Below, piece by piece: positions 22,994 through 32,950 of a stretch of 33,351 nucleotides of DNA (its first letter is position 1; every line of letters begins with the position of its first letter). This DNA comes from Candidatus Aerophobetes bacterium Ae_b3a (GTDB taxonomy: Bacteria > Aerophobota > Aerophobia > Aerophobales > AE-B3A). The stretch spans positions 1-33,351 of the forward strand of contig NJBQ01000017.1 of NCBI GenBank assembly GCA_005223095.1. The letters are read 5' to 3'. The translations under genes were made by a program, and so were the position numbers. The notes under the pieces were generated by a model. That model ran no database searches. It saw only the letters and a list, made by a program, of their open reading frames with translations, and was not told where the DNA came from.

Positions 22994-24005
22994 ATCCACT
23001 CTCCTTCCATAGTCTATTAAATTCTTCCTCGTATTGACTGGCCAAGGAAGGACTATATATGATGATAAGATTTTCTCGGTTGCTATAATTAGCATGCCAG
23101 GTGGGATTAAAAGATCCAGTAATAACAATCTTTTGGTCAATTATGAAGAATTTGTGGTGCATAAAATAAAAGTTTCTATCCCACCTGACGGGCACTCTCA
23201 ATCTCTTCAAAGAATGAAATCGAGAAAACGGACCATCCTGATTTTTTTCCAGTATTCCTTTTATTTCTATGTTTTCAGCAAATTTATGAATGATAGCCTG
23301 AGCAATTTCTTGTGAAGTGAAGGTGAAAAGGGCAAAATATATACTCTCCTTAGCTTTTTCAAGAGATTGAAGAATAGCCTCCTGAGGATTATGATGAAGC
23401 GAAAAATATACCTTTATCCCACTTTCTAATAACACAGGGGAAGGGGTAGGGCCAGGAGATAATAACTCCCCTTCCCATAATCTTTCAAACTCTTCTATAA
23501 ATTGAGCAGCTACCAAGGACGACATTATAACTACCGCATTGTTATTCTCCCGGGAAAAGCCTGAGTAAGTAGGATTGAAAGACCCTGTCCAGACTATTTT
23601 CCCATCAATAACACAAAACTTATGATGCATGAAACTGGCCGGATCTTTATCTGTTTTAACGGGAAAAAACTTATTCAAAGAGTCAAGTCTGGATTTTTCA
23701 CCCCGAGAAGTCATATCATCACTAAAAATTCTTACCTTTACCCCCCTCTTATGAGCTTCCAGCAAAGCATCAGATACTTCCTTAAGCTCGAGTTTGTAAA
23801 AAGCGGCATAGATACTCTTTTCAGCTTCCTGAATCAAGCGGACAAGATGGGCATAGAGTGAATCTTGAGGAGAGAAGTAAGCATAGTAGGGTTGTTGAGA
23901 AGAAAAAAATGGAGGTTTATTTTTTGGGCGGCAATCACTGGAAAATAGAAGAGGAAAAAAGAGAAGAAGGAAGCAGAGGAAATAATACCTAAACCCCTCT
24001 TTCAT
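22986..24005 (-). CDS. secreted phospholipase D-like protein, two HKD motifs
   Basis: A 339-residue PLD-superfamily protein. Residues about 4-24 are a signal or anchor helix; the Cys in LLFSSDC is a poor lipobox because Asp is at -1. Two catalytic motifs, HHKFCVIDGKIVWTGSFNPT and HHKFFIIDQKIVITGSFNPT, both fit HxK(x)4D, so the enzyme should be active as a nuclease or phospholipase-type phosphodiesterase. An extracytoplasmic location is likely. The track start lies inside araD; ATG 24005, 7 nt after the araD stop with AAGG upstream, is better. Its place in a pentose operon is unexplained. Confidence 0.88.
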   Translation of the reverse strand: MKEGFRYYFLCFLLLFFPLLFSSDCRPKNKPPFFSSQQPYYAYFSPQDSLYAHLVRLIQEAEKSIYAAFYKLELKEVSDALLEAHKRGVKVRIFSDDMTSRGEKSRLDSLNKFFPVKTDKDPASFMHHKFCVIDGKIVWTGSFNPTYSGFSRENNNAVVIMSSLVAAQFIEEFERLWEGELLSPGPTPSPVLLESGIKVYFSLHHNPQEAILQSLEKAKESIYFALFTFTSQEIAQAIIHKFAENIEIKGILEKNQDGPFSRFHSLKRLRVPVRWDRNFYFMHHKFFIIDQKIVITGSFNPTWHANYSNRENLIIIYSPSLASQYEEEFNRLWKESGFD

Positions 24006-24012
24006 TCCAACC

Positions 24013-24666
24013 TTAGCTTGCTTCTTTCTGCCCATACTTTTCCTTGTAGGCTTTATGAGCTCTTCTCACTTCTTGTACTGGTATCTCATCCGGGGTCCCT
24101 TGCAGAAGAGCCAAAAACACAGTCTTGGCAATATCTTCCACCATGACTGCTGCCTTTACCGCCGCTCTTGCAGAAGAACCAATAGTAAAGACACCGTGGT
24201 TTTTCATCAAAATAGCGGGGGAATCCCCAATAGACCTTATAATTTCTTTTCCAATTGCTTCCGTACCAATCTGAGCATAATCTCCTACCGGGATAGGACC
24301 ACCAAATTCATCAGCCATAGCTGTAAGATAAACAGGAATAGGTCTACCTAAAGCGGCAAAACTGCTAGCATAATTAGAATGAGTGTGAACCACACCATTA
24401 ACATCATCTCGATGTTGATATATATAAAGATGGGTAGAGGTATCCACCGAAGGTTTTAGAGCACCCTCAATCACCTTCCCCTTTAAATCTATTACTACCA
24501 TATGGGAAGGCTTCAGGTCATCATAATTCATTCCACTTGGTTTTATGATTACATAATTTGTCTCTTTATCTCGAGCACTAACATTTCCACTTGTCATACT
24601 AACCAATCTATTTCTGGGGAGTTCCAGGTTCATTCGCCAGACTTCCTCACGCAGTTCTTCTAACAT
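24013..24666 (-). CDS. araD: L-ribulose-5-phosphate 4-epimerase / class II aldolase family
   Basis: A 217-residue class II aldolase/adducin-fold protein. Zinc and active-site residues are visible: SGNVSARD, KPSGM, DTSTHLYIY (Asp75), VHTHSNYA (His94, His96), ADEFGGP (Glu120) and KNHGVF (His157). With the adjacent ribulokinase it fits conversion of L-ribulose-5-P to D-xylulose-5-P. Other class II aldolases (for example fuculose-type) cannot be fully excluded, but the context favours AraD. AAGGAG precedes the ATG; 14-nt spacing from araB. Confidence 0.92.
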   Translation of the reverse strand: MLEELREEVWRMNLELPRNRLVSMTSGNVSARDKETNYVIIKPSGMNYDDLKPSHMVVIDLKGKVIEGALKPSVDTSTHLYIYQHRDDVNGVVHTHSNYASSFAALGRPIPVYLTAMADEFGGPIPVGDYAQIGTEAIGKEIIRSIGDSPAILMKNHGVFTIGSSARAAVKAAVMVEDIAKTVFLALLQGTPDEIPVQEVRRAHKAYKEKYGQKEAS

Positions 24667-24680
24667 AGAGTTCTCCTTTT

Positions 24681-26360
24681 CTATTTGCCCCGAATGGTCA
24701 TCTTGATACTTTTCAGCTGTTTCATAACATCATTTATTCCCCGTCCAAAATAATCGTGTAATTTCTCATATTCAGCATAAACACCCTGGTAAACAGAGTG
24801 ATTTTTCTCATCAGGTCTAAAACTCTCTCTTTTCAGGTGAGCCATTTTCCTGGCTGCTTCCATTATACTATCATATCCTCCCTTCTTTCTTCCAGCAGCT
24901 ACTGCTCCAAACATAGCTGAACCCAGAGCAGGAGCTTGCGAAGAAGCGGCAATCTTAATTTCTCGACCAGTGATATCAGCATAAATCTGCATAAGCAGTT
25001 TATTCTTCTCAGGTAGACCTCCACAAGCATAAAGCTCCTCTATTCTTACTCCATTTTCCTCAAAAGTATTGATTATTTTATAAGTCCCAAAAGCTGTTGC
25101 TTCAATGAGGGTACGATAGACATCCTCCGGTCTTGTCTCCAGAGTACAACCCAGAAGCAAACCGCTAAGGTCAACATCTACCAATACGGAGCGATTGCCG
25201 TTCCACCAATCAAGAGCTAAAAGTCCACTCTCTCCCGGCCTCAAAGTAGATGCTTTTTCCTCCAAAAGACGATGAATATCGACTCTTTTACCGGCAGCCT
25301 CTTTCCAATATTTTCCCGGCACACAATTCTCCACGAACCAGGCAAAAATGTCTCCTACTCCCGATTGACCAGCTTCATATCCATAATAGCCGGGCAGAAT
25401 ACCCTCCTTCACTATTCCACATACTCCCGGGACTATGTGCAGTTCTCTATCAACCATCACATGGCAAATGGATGTACCCATCACCATCAGCATCTTGCCT
25501 GGTGAGACAATTGTAGCTGCAGGAACAGAGACATGTGCATCTACATTTCCTATTGCCACGGGCGTTCCAGTAAGAAGACCAACAAGGCGAGCCATTTCTG
25601 CTGTCAACCCTCCTGCCTTTTTACCCAGAGGATAAATATCTTGAGACATTTTCTCTTTAACTATATTTTCTAAACGAGGGTCTAGGGCTCGAAAAAAATC
25701 TGGAGAGGGAAAACCCTCATCGAAATCCCAGAGTGCTTTATAACCAGCAGTGCAAGAGTTTCGCCTTTCTTCTCCTATAAGCTGAAGAACTATCCAGTCT
25801 GCTCCTTCTATCAGTCTGTCCGCAGCTTGATAAATACTGGGAGCCTCGTTCAGTATTTGAAGAGATTTAGAAAAAAACCACTCCGAGCTATACTTGCCTC
25901 CATAACGAGCCAGAAATTTTTCGCTTCTCTTTCTAGCCACCTCGTTTATTTTGTCTGCCTCTGGCTGTGCCGCATGGTGCTTCCAGATTTTAACCCAGGA
26001 ATGCGGATTATTCCTATATTTATCCATGAGGCAGAGAGGAGTCCCTCTCTTGTCTGTAGGCATCATAGTGCAGGAGGTAAAATCTATACCTATGCCAATG
26101 ATATCTCTTGCATTAACTCCGCTTTTCTTCAGTAAAGCAGGTATAGTTTTTTCCAGGGTTTGAATATAATCAGCGGGATTTTGCAGAGCCCAATCTGGCT
26201 CAAGTCTTATGCCAGTATCGGGAAGAAACTCATCTATCACTCCATCCTTATATTCATAGACTGAGCTCGCCACTTCCTTCCCATTGTCTACCTTTACCAA
26301 AACAGCTCTTCCTGACTCAGTTCCAAAGTCAACACCAATGGAATATTTAGTCTGACTCAC
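24681..26360 (-). CDS. araB: ribulokinase
   Basis: A 559-residue FGGY carbohydrate kinase, the usual length of ribulokinase. Motifs: [17 protein letters not shown] (phosphate loop), [55 protein letters not shown] and [13 protein letters not shown]. It phosphorylates L-ribulose. The track start is 15 codons upstream; AGGAGG is 5 nt before the in-frame GTG at 26360 and only 2 nt before the ATG at 26363, so GTG is preferred. No araA isomerase is in the window. A repeat region fills the upstream 200 nt. Confidence 0.95.
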   Translation of the reverse strand: MSQTKYSIGVDFGTESGRAVLVKVDNGKEVASSVYEYKDGVIDEFLPDTGIRLEPDWALQNPADYIQTLEKTIPALLKKSGVNARDIIGIGIDFTSCTMMPTDKRGTPLCLMDKYRNNPHSWVKIWKHHAAQPEADKINEVARKRSEKFLARYGGKYSSEWFFSKSLQILNEAPSIYQAADRLIEGADWIVLQLIGEERRNSCTAGYKALWDFDEGFPSPDFFRALDPRLENIVKEKMSQDIYPLGKKAGGLTAEMARLVGLLTGTPVAIGNVDAHVSVPAATIVSPGKMLMVMGTSICHVMVDRELHIVPGVCGIVKEGILPGYYGYEAGQSGVGDIFAWFVENCVPGKYWKEAAGKRVDIHRLLEEKASTLRPGESGLLALDWWNGNRSVLVDVDLSGLLLGCTLETRPEDVYRTLIEATAFGTYKIINTFEENGVRIEELYACGGLPEKNKLLMQIYADITGREIKIAASSQAPALGSAMFGAVAAGRKKGGYDSIMEAARKMAHLKRESFRPDEKNHSVYQGVYAEYEKLHDYFGRGINDVMKQLKSIKMTIRGK

Positions 26361-26380
26361 CATTCCCTCCTGTGCAGTAT

Positions 26381-26570
26381 TCGTTGCTCGTATTGCGTGA
26401 TACACATCACGTATACTACTGTCATTGCGAGGAGTGGGATTCTTCGCTGCGCTCGGAACAGGCTGCGCAATCCCAAAGTAATCTCAAAAGATTGCCACAC
26501 CTACCTTCGGCAGGTTCGCAATGACATGGTTCATCGAGTACTTACGAGATACTAGATACGAGATACGATT
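26381..26570. repeat. mosaic of repeat sequences between cimA and araB
   Basis: TCGTATTGCGTGATACACATCACGTATAC is followed by a core with CTGTCATTGCGAGGAG...GGTTCGCAATGACATG inverted ends (about 26420-26537) and by ACGAGATACTAGATACGAGATACGATTCAC, which abuts the cimA stop. It contains parts of both the MITE-like and the CGTATA-type families. I see no gene or clear promoter in it. Confidence 0.6.
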
Positions 26571-26572
26571 CA

Positions 26573-28132
26573 CTACTTCAATAGCTTATACTCAATAGAA
26601 TCAATAAGAGCCTCCCAACTTGCTTCGATAATATTAGGAGAAACTCCCACTGTTCCCCATCTATCTTCTTTGTCAGAGGACTCAATAAGAACCCTGGTCT
26701 TAGCCCGCGTCCCTGCTCTTGCATCTAAAATCCTTACTTTGTAATCAGCCAGATGCATTTGAGAAAGCTCAGGATACTCCTGTTTCAAAGCCTTACGTAG
26801 AGCTTTATCCAGAGCATTAACTGGACCATTCCCCTCTGCTACTGTATGGACAATCTTCCCCTTCAGCTTTAGCTTCACCGTAGCTTCTGAAATTAGCCTA
26901 CCGTCATCTCTTTTTTCCACAGTAACTCTGAAACCCTCCAGATCAAAAAGCTTCTTGTACCTACCCTTGGCTTTCTTCACCAGAAGCTCGAAAGAGCCTT
27001 CTGCTCCCTCAAATTCATAACCCTGGTTCTCTAACTCTTTAACCCGAGCAATGATTTTCTTGCTTAAAAGAGTATCCTCTTCTAATCCCAGTTCTTTCTC
27101 TTTCAATTTATAAAGGACATTACTCCTGCCAGCAAGTTCACTCACTAATACTCTTCTTTTATTCCCCACCAGCTCCGGGTCTATATGTTCGTATGTCCTC
27201 TTGTCTCTAGAAATAGCGCTGACATGCATCCCGCCTTTATGAGCAAAGGCTGATTTGCCCACATAAGACTGATGACCATCAGGAGAAAGATTAGCTAGTT
27301 CACTGACAAAATGGGATATACGAGTGAGTGATTCCAGGTTCTCTTTACAGACACAATCAATCCCCAACTTTAGTACTAAATTGGGTATAATTGAACACAG
27401 ATCAGCATTTCCACATCTTTCTCCATAACCGTTCATAGTACCCTGGATATGACCTATCCCCAATCTAGCAGCAATAATGGAATTTGCCACTCCCACGCCC
27501 GCATCGTTATGAGCATGCATTCCCAGGGGAGAATTTATCTCTTTTTGCACTTCTTTAATAATTTTCTCTATTTCAAAGGACATAGAACCCCCATTTGTAT
27601 CGCAAAGAACAAGACAATCTGCCCCTGCTGTTTGAGCTACTTCGAGGGTCTTTAGAGCATATTGAGAATTATCCTTATATCCGTCAAAAAAATGTTCAGC
27701 ATCAAAGATTACTTCTTTACCTCTTTTCTTAAGGAAATTAATCGAATCCTCTATCATACGAAGATTCTCTTCTTTGTTCGTTCTAAGAGCCTTCTCTACA
27801 TGAAGAATCCAGCTTTTGCCAACGAGGGTAACCACCTCTGTTTCTGCTTTTATTAAAGCACGAATGTTGGGATCTTCCTCTACTCTCCTGTCTCTCCTTC
27901 TGGTCATGCTAAAAGCGCTCACCTTGACTTTTTTTAAGGAAATCTTTTTTATTTTTTCGAAGAATTCCATATCTTTGGGATTGGAAGCTGGGTTTCCTCC
28001 TTCGATATAATCTAAGCCCAATTTGTCTAACTCCTGAGTAATCTCTAATTTATCTAAAAGAGAAAAAGAAACCCCCTCTGCCTGTGTTCCGTCTCGCAGA
28101 GTAGCATCGTATATTCTTACTTGTCTTCCCAT
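26573..28132 (-). CDS. cimA: (R)-citramalate synthase
   Basis: Condenses pyruvate and acetyl-CoA to citramalate, the threonine-independent route to isoleucine. It is 519 residues: catalytic [31 protein letters not shown], metal-binding [29 protein letters not shown] and [10 protein letters not shown], followed by a C-terminal LeuA-type regulatory domain ([25 protein letters not shown]...). The GG..P and CimA-type N-terminus favour citramalate synthase over LeuA or homocitrate synthase. It starts 3 nt after leuD. Confidence 0.93.
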   Translation of the reverse strand: MGRQVRIYDATLRDGTQAEGVSFSLLDKLEITQELDKLGLDYIEGGNPASNPKDMEFFEKIKKISLKKVKVSAFSMTRRRDRRVEEDPNIRALIKAETEVVTLVGKSWILHVEKALRTNKEENLRMIEDSINFLKKRGKEVIFDAEHFFDGYKDNSQYALKTLEVAQTAGADCLVLCDTNGGSMSFEIEKIIKEVQKEINSPLGMHAHNDAGVGVANSIIAARLGIGHIQGTMNGYGERCGNADLCSIIPNLVLKLGIDCVCKENLESLTRISHFVSELANLSPDGHQSYVGKSAFAHKGGMHVSAISRDKRTYEHIDPELVGNKRRVLVSELAGRSNVLYKLKEKELGLEEDTLLSKKIIARVKELENQGYEFEGAEGSFELLVKKAKGRYKKLFDLEGFRVTVEKRDDGRLISEATVKLKLKGKIVHTVAEGNGPVNALDKALRKALKQEYPELSQMHLADYKVRILDARAGTRAKTRVLIESSDKEDRWGTVGVSPNIIEASWEALIDSIEYKLLK

Positions 28133-28135
28133 TTT

Positions 28136-28642
28136 CTAAGACTCTCCTTCTTCTCTCATTCTTTCCTTTACATATCCTTCTAATCCCCCTTTGTTGATCA
28201 ACTGCTGCAGAAAAGGAGGAAATGGAACTAGAGAATAGCTTTCTTCTTTAGTAAGGTTCCTAATATTTCCTCTAACAATATCTATTTGCACTTCATCTCC
28301 TTCCTCTATATTTGCAACTACTTGTTCACATTCTACAATAGGAAGACCTATATTTATAGCATTACGAAAAAAAATTCTGGCAAAAGATGAAGCAATTATA
28401 CAGCTAACCCCTGCCTCTTTAAGAGCTAAAGGCGCATGCTCGCGCGACGAGCCACAACCAAAGTTTCTTCCGGCAATTAAAATCTTACTATCTTTGACTC
28501 TACCTGGAAAACTTTCATCCAATCCTTCCATGCAATGCTTAGCCAATTCTTTAGAATCGGTAGTGTCCAGATAACGCGCTGGAATAATCTCATCCGTATT
28601 AATATTATCTCCGTATTTTAACACCCTACCTTTTATGACCAT
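28136..28642 (-). CDS. leuD: 3-isopropylmalate/citramalate dehydratase small subunit
   Basis: A 168-residue swivel-domain subunit: GRVLKYGDNINTDEIIPARYL, RNFGCGSSREHAPLALKEAGV, SSFARIFFRNAINIGLPIVE. It forms the isomerase with LeuC for leucine and, through citramalate, isoleucine synthesis; a homoaconitase-type HacB is an alternative, but adjacency to cimA favours LeuD. AGAGGT precedes the ATG. The large subunit gene is not in the window, and the upstream spacer holds repeats rather than leuC. Confidence 0.92.
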   Translation of the reverse strand: MVIKGRVLKYGDNINTDEIIPARYLDTTDSKELAKHCMEGLDESFPGRVKDSKILIAGRNFGCGSSREHAPLALKEAGVSCIIASSFARIFFRNAINIGLPIVECEQVVANIEEGDEVQIDIVRGNIRNLTKEESYSLVPFPPFLQQLINKGGLEGYVKERMREEGES

Positions 28643-28649
28643 TTTTACC

Positions 28650-28915
28650 TCTTGTATATCGTATGTAGTATATAGTATATCGCATTCCGTTGCTCATATC
28701 TAGTATAGCGTAAAGCTAAAAACCCAAGCATAGCGGGTAGCGTTTAGCGTATAGGATAAATCATTAAAAACAAAAAATTCAAACGCTAAGAACAGAAAAC
28801 TATGATTCAAAATGCAGAACTTGTTCCTCTTTCTAATTGGTCTTAGATCTTAAGTTTTAGTCTTACATTTTTGGTTTTGCGTTATGGTTTTGCGCTTTTC
28901 ACGATATACGATATA
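28650..28915. repeat. repeat-filled spacer between vorB and leuD
   Basis: A 273-nt gap without a gene. Left part: TGTATATCGTATGTAGTATATAGTATATCGC, then a TAGCGGGTAGCGTTTAGCGTATAGG block (about 28732-28756). The right part, on the minus strand, has near-tandem GCGCAAAACCATAACGCAAAACC and ends in CGATATACGATATACT next to the vorB stop. The middle is A/T-rich and otherwise featureless. Confidence 0.6.
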
Positions 28916-29974
28916 CTATATACGGTTCTTAAGCAACGACTCTATTTTCTCCATTATCTCTAAGGGTGTAGGGACTCCTCCTCCTAATCTTCCGTAAAAA
29001 TAGACAGGAACTTGGCTACCCACAGCTAGTTTTACATCTTCTAACATCTGTCCCTCACTCATCTCTACCACAAAGATAAATTTAACTCCACTAATTAGTC
29101 TTTTGATAGCAGTATAGGGAAACGGCCAAAGGCTAATGGGTCGAAGGAGTCCAGCCTTCACTCCCTTCTCTCTGAGCTTATTCACTACTTCCATGCTAAG
29201 GCGAGCCATACTTCCATAAGCTATTATAAGTAAATCCGCATCTTTTGCTGCAAAAGACTCATACCTCACTTCCTGGGAACGCATCCTGGCATATTTTTCT
29301 TGCAAGTGTCTATTGTGCTCCTCTAAAACTCCTTCCTGCAGGTATAAAGACCTTATTATGTTAGCATCTCTTCCCCTGGCTCCACCTATAGCCCATTTCT
29401 TACCAGGTATATCTTTGACTCCATTCTTAAACTTAACCCCCTCCATCATCTGTCCTAGAATAGCATCAGCAAGAATCATCATCGGGTTTCTGTATTTATC
29501 AGCTAAGTCAAAGGCAAGATAGGTTAAATCAGCCATTTCCTGAACTGAACTGGGAGCCAGAACAACCAAATGGTAATCTCCATGACCGCCACCTCGTGTC
29601 GCCTGAAAATAGTCAGATTGGGAAGGTGCTATATTTCCCAACCCTGGTCCTCCCCGCATTACATTGACAACTACGGCCGGAAGCTCAGCTCCAGCAAGGT
29701 AAGATATACCTTCTTGCTTCAAACTAATCCCTGGACCAGAGGAAGACGTCATCGTTCTTGCTCCAGCAGACGCAGCACCATAAACCATATTAATAGCTGC
29801 CAGTTCACTTTCTGCCTGAAGAAAAATTCCTTCTACTTCTCTCATTCTCCTAGCCATATAGGCGGCTATTTCTGACTGAGGAGTAATAGGATAGCCAAAA
29901 TAATAGCGACATCCAGCTCTAATGGCTCCTTCTGCCAAAGCTTCATTGCCCGACATTAGAATTCTTTTGTTCAT
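28916..29974 (-). CDS. vorB: 2-oxoacid:ferredoxin oxidoreductase subunit (VorB-type)
   Basis: A 352-residue subunit, similar to VorB/KorA: GNEALAEGAIRAGCRYYFGYPITPQSEIAAYMARRM, QAESELAAINMVYGAASAGARTMTSSSGPGISLKQEG, RGGPGLGNIAPSQSDYFQATRGGGHGDYH, and a C-terminal transketolase-like domain with MSEGQMLEDVKLAV. The enzyme oxidatively decarboxylates branched-chain or 2-oxo acids, reducing ferredoxin, in anaerobes. The TPP-binding beta subunit, gamma subunit and ferredoxin subunit are not adjacent on either side. The 2-oxoglutarate versus 2-oxoisovalerate specificity cannot be settled; the GNEA start and length favour VorB. Confidence 0.88.
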   Translation of the reverse strand: MNKRILMSGNEALAEGAIRAGCRYYFGYPITPQSEIAAYMARRMREVEGIFLQAESELAAINMVYGAASAGARTMTSSSGPGISLKQEGISYLAGAELPAVVVNVMRGGPGLGNIAPSQSDYFQATRGGGHGDYHLVVLAPSSVQEMADLTYLAFDLADKYRNPMMILADAILGQMMEGVKFKNGVKDIPGKKWAIGGARGRDANIIRSLYLQEGVLEEHNRHLQEKYARMRSQEVRYESFAAKDADLLIIAYGSMARLSMEVVNKLREKGVKAGLLRPISLWPFPYTAIKRLISGVKFIFVVEMSEGQMLEDVKLAVGSQVPVYFYGRLGGGVPTPLEIMEKIESLLKNRI

Positions 29975-29984
29975 ATTTATAGGT

Positions 29985-31022
29985 CTACCTTCCCACCCAT
30001 CTTAGAATATCCTGATAAGTCACTAAAAATAACAAGGAAAATAGAATAATAAAACCAATATAATGAACTAACTCTTCTTTTTTAAGATCAAGAGGCTTAC
30101 CTCTGACTCCCTCTATCAATAAAAAAAGAAGCCTCCCTCCATCAAGAGCTGGAATAGGAAATAGATTAAATAATCCCAGATTTACACTGAGGAAAGCAAT
30201 AAGAGAAAGGAGAGGGACCATCCCCATCTTAGCACTTTCTCCAATGAACTGTGCGATTCCTACCGGACCGGTAAATTGGGCAGGAACTCTACCTATAATC
30301 ATTCCCCCCAAAGCGGAGAAAATTGCCCCAGTCAAAGAAAATACCCTTTCTGACCCTTTGAGCAGAGAATCCACAAAATTATAGCGAACAAAAGTGGAAG
30401 AAGGGGTAATGGTAACCCCTATAGCCATTTTGTCCAGTTGAGGATCAAAAGCAGGCTTTATCTGAACATCAAAAACCCTCCCCTCTCTTTGAATGGTTAA
30501 CTTCAAATCATTCTCTATATTCTCTTTTATAGCTACAGATACCCCTTCCCACCCTTCTATCTCTTCCCCATTTATGGCTAAAATTTTATCCCCTGCTAAA
30601 AGAGAAACCAAAGCAGCCGGAGAACCAACCTTTACTTCATTAATAACAGCCTCTTCCATATTATAGGCATGAAAACCGATCATAAAGACCACTGAAAAAA
30701 GGATAATAGCCACTAGATAATTCATAGCAGAACCAGACAGTAACACTAAAATTCTATTTCTTAAGGGCTTTTCATAAAAACTTCCCGGCAGGTTCCTCTC
30801 ATCAGATTGCATTCCTCTTATTTTTACAAACCCACCCACCGGGATTAAGCAGAGAGTGTATTCGGTCTGCCCTCTCTTAAATCCTATCAGCTTTGGCCCC
30901 ATACCAAAAGAAAATCTATCAACCTGCATTCCGAAGCTCTTAGCTAATAAAAAATGTCCCAGCTCATGCGGAATAATGAGAAGGATAAACGTTACCAGCA
31001 CAAAAATAATAGTCGTAATCAT
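29985..31022 (-). CDS. rseP: site-2 protease RseP (M50)
   Basis: A 345-residue intramembrane zinc metalloprotease involved in envelope-stress signalling. It has the N-terminal TM with HELGHFLLA active site, IPVGGFVKIRGM, one central PDZ domain (AVINEVKVGSPAALVSLLAGDKILAINGEEIEGW), and C-terminal SLIAFLSVNLGLFNLFPIPALDGGRLLF with the third metal ligand, ending in a final TM. The track start lies 20 codons upstream in repeat sequence; ATG 31022 is the family start, but its ribosome site is weak (ACGAGAAA). The usual neighbours (dxr, cdsA) are missing, possibly because of the IS insertion. Confidence 0.95.
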   Translation of the reverse strand: MITTIIFVLVTFILLIIPHELGHFLLAKSFGMQVDRFSFGMGPKLIGFKRGQTEYTLCLIPVGGFVKIRGMQSDERNLPGSFYEKPLRNRILVLLSGSAMNYLVAIILFSVVFMIGFHAYNMEEAVINEVKVGSPAALVSLLAGDKILAINGEEIEGWEGVSVAIKENIENDLKLTIQREGRVFDVQIKPAFDPQLDKMAIGVTITPSSTFVRYNFVDSLLKGSERVFSLTGAIFSALGGMIIGRVPAQFTGPVGIAQFIGESAKMGMVPLLSLIAFLSVNLGLFNLFPIPALDGGRLLFLLIEGVRGKPLDLKKEELVHYIGFIILFSLLFLVTYQDILRWVGR

Positions 31023-31024
31023 TT

Positions 31025-31080
31025 TCTCGTATCTCGTATATCGTATATCCGAACTTCCGCACGCGGTGGCGGAAGACCGC
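31025..31080. repeat. CGTATCTCGTATATCG repeat and hairpin upstream of rseP
   Basis: TCTCGTATCTCGTATATCGT lies immediately before the rseP start codon on the minus strand. Just beyond it TTCCGC (31055-31060) and GCGGAA (31069-31074) form a 6-bp stem with an 8-nt loop. No promoter consensus for rseP is visible in this stretch. Confidence 0.6.
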
Positions 31081-31128
31081 ATAAAATCTACATAAAATTT
31101 TCAAGTCGGTAACACACTTGTCTTTTAT

Positions 31129-32913
31129 CTAAAGTTTTGGTTTAACTTTTACAAGCTCTTTGACGTACTTACGAGTAGCAAGATGTTCACATTTTAGACT
31201 CCTGAGAATATCTTTCTGATCATCGGTTAAACTATTGATCTTTTTCACTGGTTTACCCTTGGGAGAAGCTTTAAATTCTGCCAGGATACAACTGGATAAC
31301 TCCTCATAAATACGGCTTGAGCTCTTAAAGGAGGAGATTTTAGCTTCCTTTACCTGGTTAACGATACTAATGTTTAAAAGATAAGAAAGAATACAGATAG
31401 TGTAATGGGCTCTAACATGTTCTTTTTTGAAAACATAAACAGGAGAAAACTTTACAAATGACTTGATGTTGCGAAAAGCTCTCTCTACCTTATCTTTATC
31501 CCGATAAGAGGTAATTATCCTCCTGGTGGGATAAGTGTATACTCCTTTTTCCTTCTCCTTATGATTAGTGATGAAGCAGCACAGACCATCGGTTAGTTTT
31601 ACTTTTTCTAATTTTTCTTTTTTAATCTCCAATACGATCTTGAAGCTCTTGACTTCTCGAGGGCTCTTAGCGGATCCTTTTTTACATACTTTGTGAGTTT
31701 CAGGTTCCAGATGATACTTGCAAAAATAGGTAAATCCCTTTAGTTTTTTATCCATAAGGCGGCAAAGTGAATCTTTTTTAGGATTCCTCTTTAGCTTTTT
31801 TAAAGCTTGATTCTTCTCTTTGACAAAATATAAAAGGTTATTCAATCTCTCTTGACGAGTCTCTCTCTCATTTTCAAATAGGACACAGTTAAAGCCAATT
31901 ACATATCGCCTGGTCTCGCTTTCTATCTCTTTGAAATAAAGCTCATCATCGAACTTTTCAAAGCCGTGCTCTTTGATATTTTTTATGATTTGACCAGGCT
32001 CATCTCCTTTGAATATAGCTAAATCTAGGCCCTTAACCGAAGGAATTTGATCCTTATCTAAAGCTGAAATATAGCAAAGCTTCTCTTGCTCAATCAAAGC
32101 TAAATTCTTTTCAGAGATTATACCTCGATCAAAGACTAAGATAATCTTCTCAACGCCAAAACGAGTCTTGCACTCAGCTATCTTATTTTTAATAGTAGAG
32201 GCTTCAGTGGTATCTCCGGGTAGAACTTCCCAGGAAAAGGGTATTCCCTTCTCGTTTACTACAAGAGAAAGAACTATTCTATGAGATTTATAGCCGTGGT
32301 CTTTGGTTCTTCCTGGCTTAGCTAAGGAGCATTTGCTTCCTTCAAAATAAGAAGTAGTCAAATCATAAAAGATTAAATTCAGGCTCTTTGAGTCTTTTAC
32401 CTTGATCTTGTTGAAGAGGTGCTTTTCTATTCTTTCTTTTTTATCTTCAATCTGGATAAGTTCTCGATAGATTTTATCATCATTAACTTGGCTATAGTTG
32501 ATCTTTAAGATATAATCAAGGACAGTTCTTCTAGCCCAACGGCTAGCATAAAGTTTACTGCCCGGATCTAAACAGCGATTGAAGGTCAAAATCTTGGCAA
32601 TCTTTAAAGTATCCGTCTTTCTACCAAAGACATCGGAAAGGCCCCAACTTTCCCATTGGTGATTAAGCAGGGCTACATCAAGATAGTGCCAATGTTTTGA
32701 GAAGATGATATCTTTCAGTGAAAGAAGGGTATCCTCCTTTGACTGAATGACCTTTATAACTTGCCGAATTTGATAGGCTTTTAAGTCGGTTAAGTGACCC
32801 AAACGCCAGATGATTCTGATGTGAGATTTACCAGCTTCCCGATAAGATTCGGCAATACTATAATAATTGTAGATTTTGCCTGCTTTTTCCCGTGGTTGAG
32901 GCAGTAGATACAA
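31129..32913 (-). CDS. IS1634-family DDE transposase
   Basis: About 594 residues. An N-terminal region YNYYSIAESYREAGKSHIRIIWRLGHL is typical of IS1634/IS4-type proteins. Catalytic-core signatures are FYDLTTSYFE (first Asp), ILVFDRGIISEKN (second Asp) and YRDKDKVERAFRNIKSFVKFSPVYV (Glu, YREK-like). No frameshift or stop is visible, so it is probably intact. The track ATG at 32952 overlaps the -10 promoter; the in-frame TTG at 32913 has GGAGGT 6 nt upstream and lies about 30 nt after the expected transcription start, so I use it. Confidence 0.92.
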   Translation of the reverse strand: MYLLPQPREKAGKIYNYYSIAESYREAGKSHIRIIWRLGHLTDLKAYQIRQVIKVIQSKEDTLLSLKDIIFSKHWHYLDVALLNHQWESWGLSDVFGRKTDTLKIAKILTFNRCLDPGSKLYASRWARRTVLDYILKINYSQVNDDKIYRELIQIEDKKERIEKHLFNKIKVKDSKSLNLIFYDLTTSYFEGSKCSLAKPGRTKDHGYKSHRIVLSLVVNEKGIPFSWEVLPGDTTEASTIKNKIAECKTRFGVEKIILVFDRGIISEKNLALIEQEKLCYISALDKDQIPSVKGLDLAIFKGDEPGQIIKNIKEHGFEKFDDELYFKEIESETRRYVIGFNCVLFENERETRQERLNNLLYFVKEKNQALKKLKRNPKKDSLCRLMDKKLKGFTYFCKYHLEPETHKVCKKGSAKSPREVKSFKIVLEIKKEKLEKVKLTDGLCCFITNHKEKEKGVYTYPTRRIITSYRDKDKVERAFRNIKSFVKFSPVYVFKKEHVRAHYTICILSYLLNISIVNQVKEAKISSFKSSSRIYEELSSCILAEFKASPKGKPVKKINSLTDDQKDILRSLKCEHLATRKYVKELVKVKPKL

Positions 32914-32950
32914 GGTGCCACCTCCAAAAAAAGATTTGGTCGGTAGCACC

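Noticed and set aside
24055-26163. Plus-strand ORFs of up to 102 aa opposite araD and araB
   Set aside because: They are antisense to well-supported genes and lack ribosome sites or recognisable domains.
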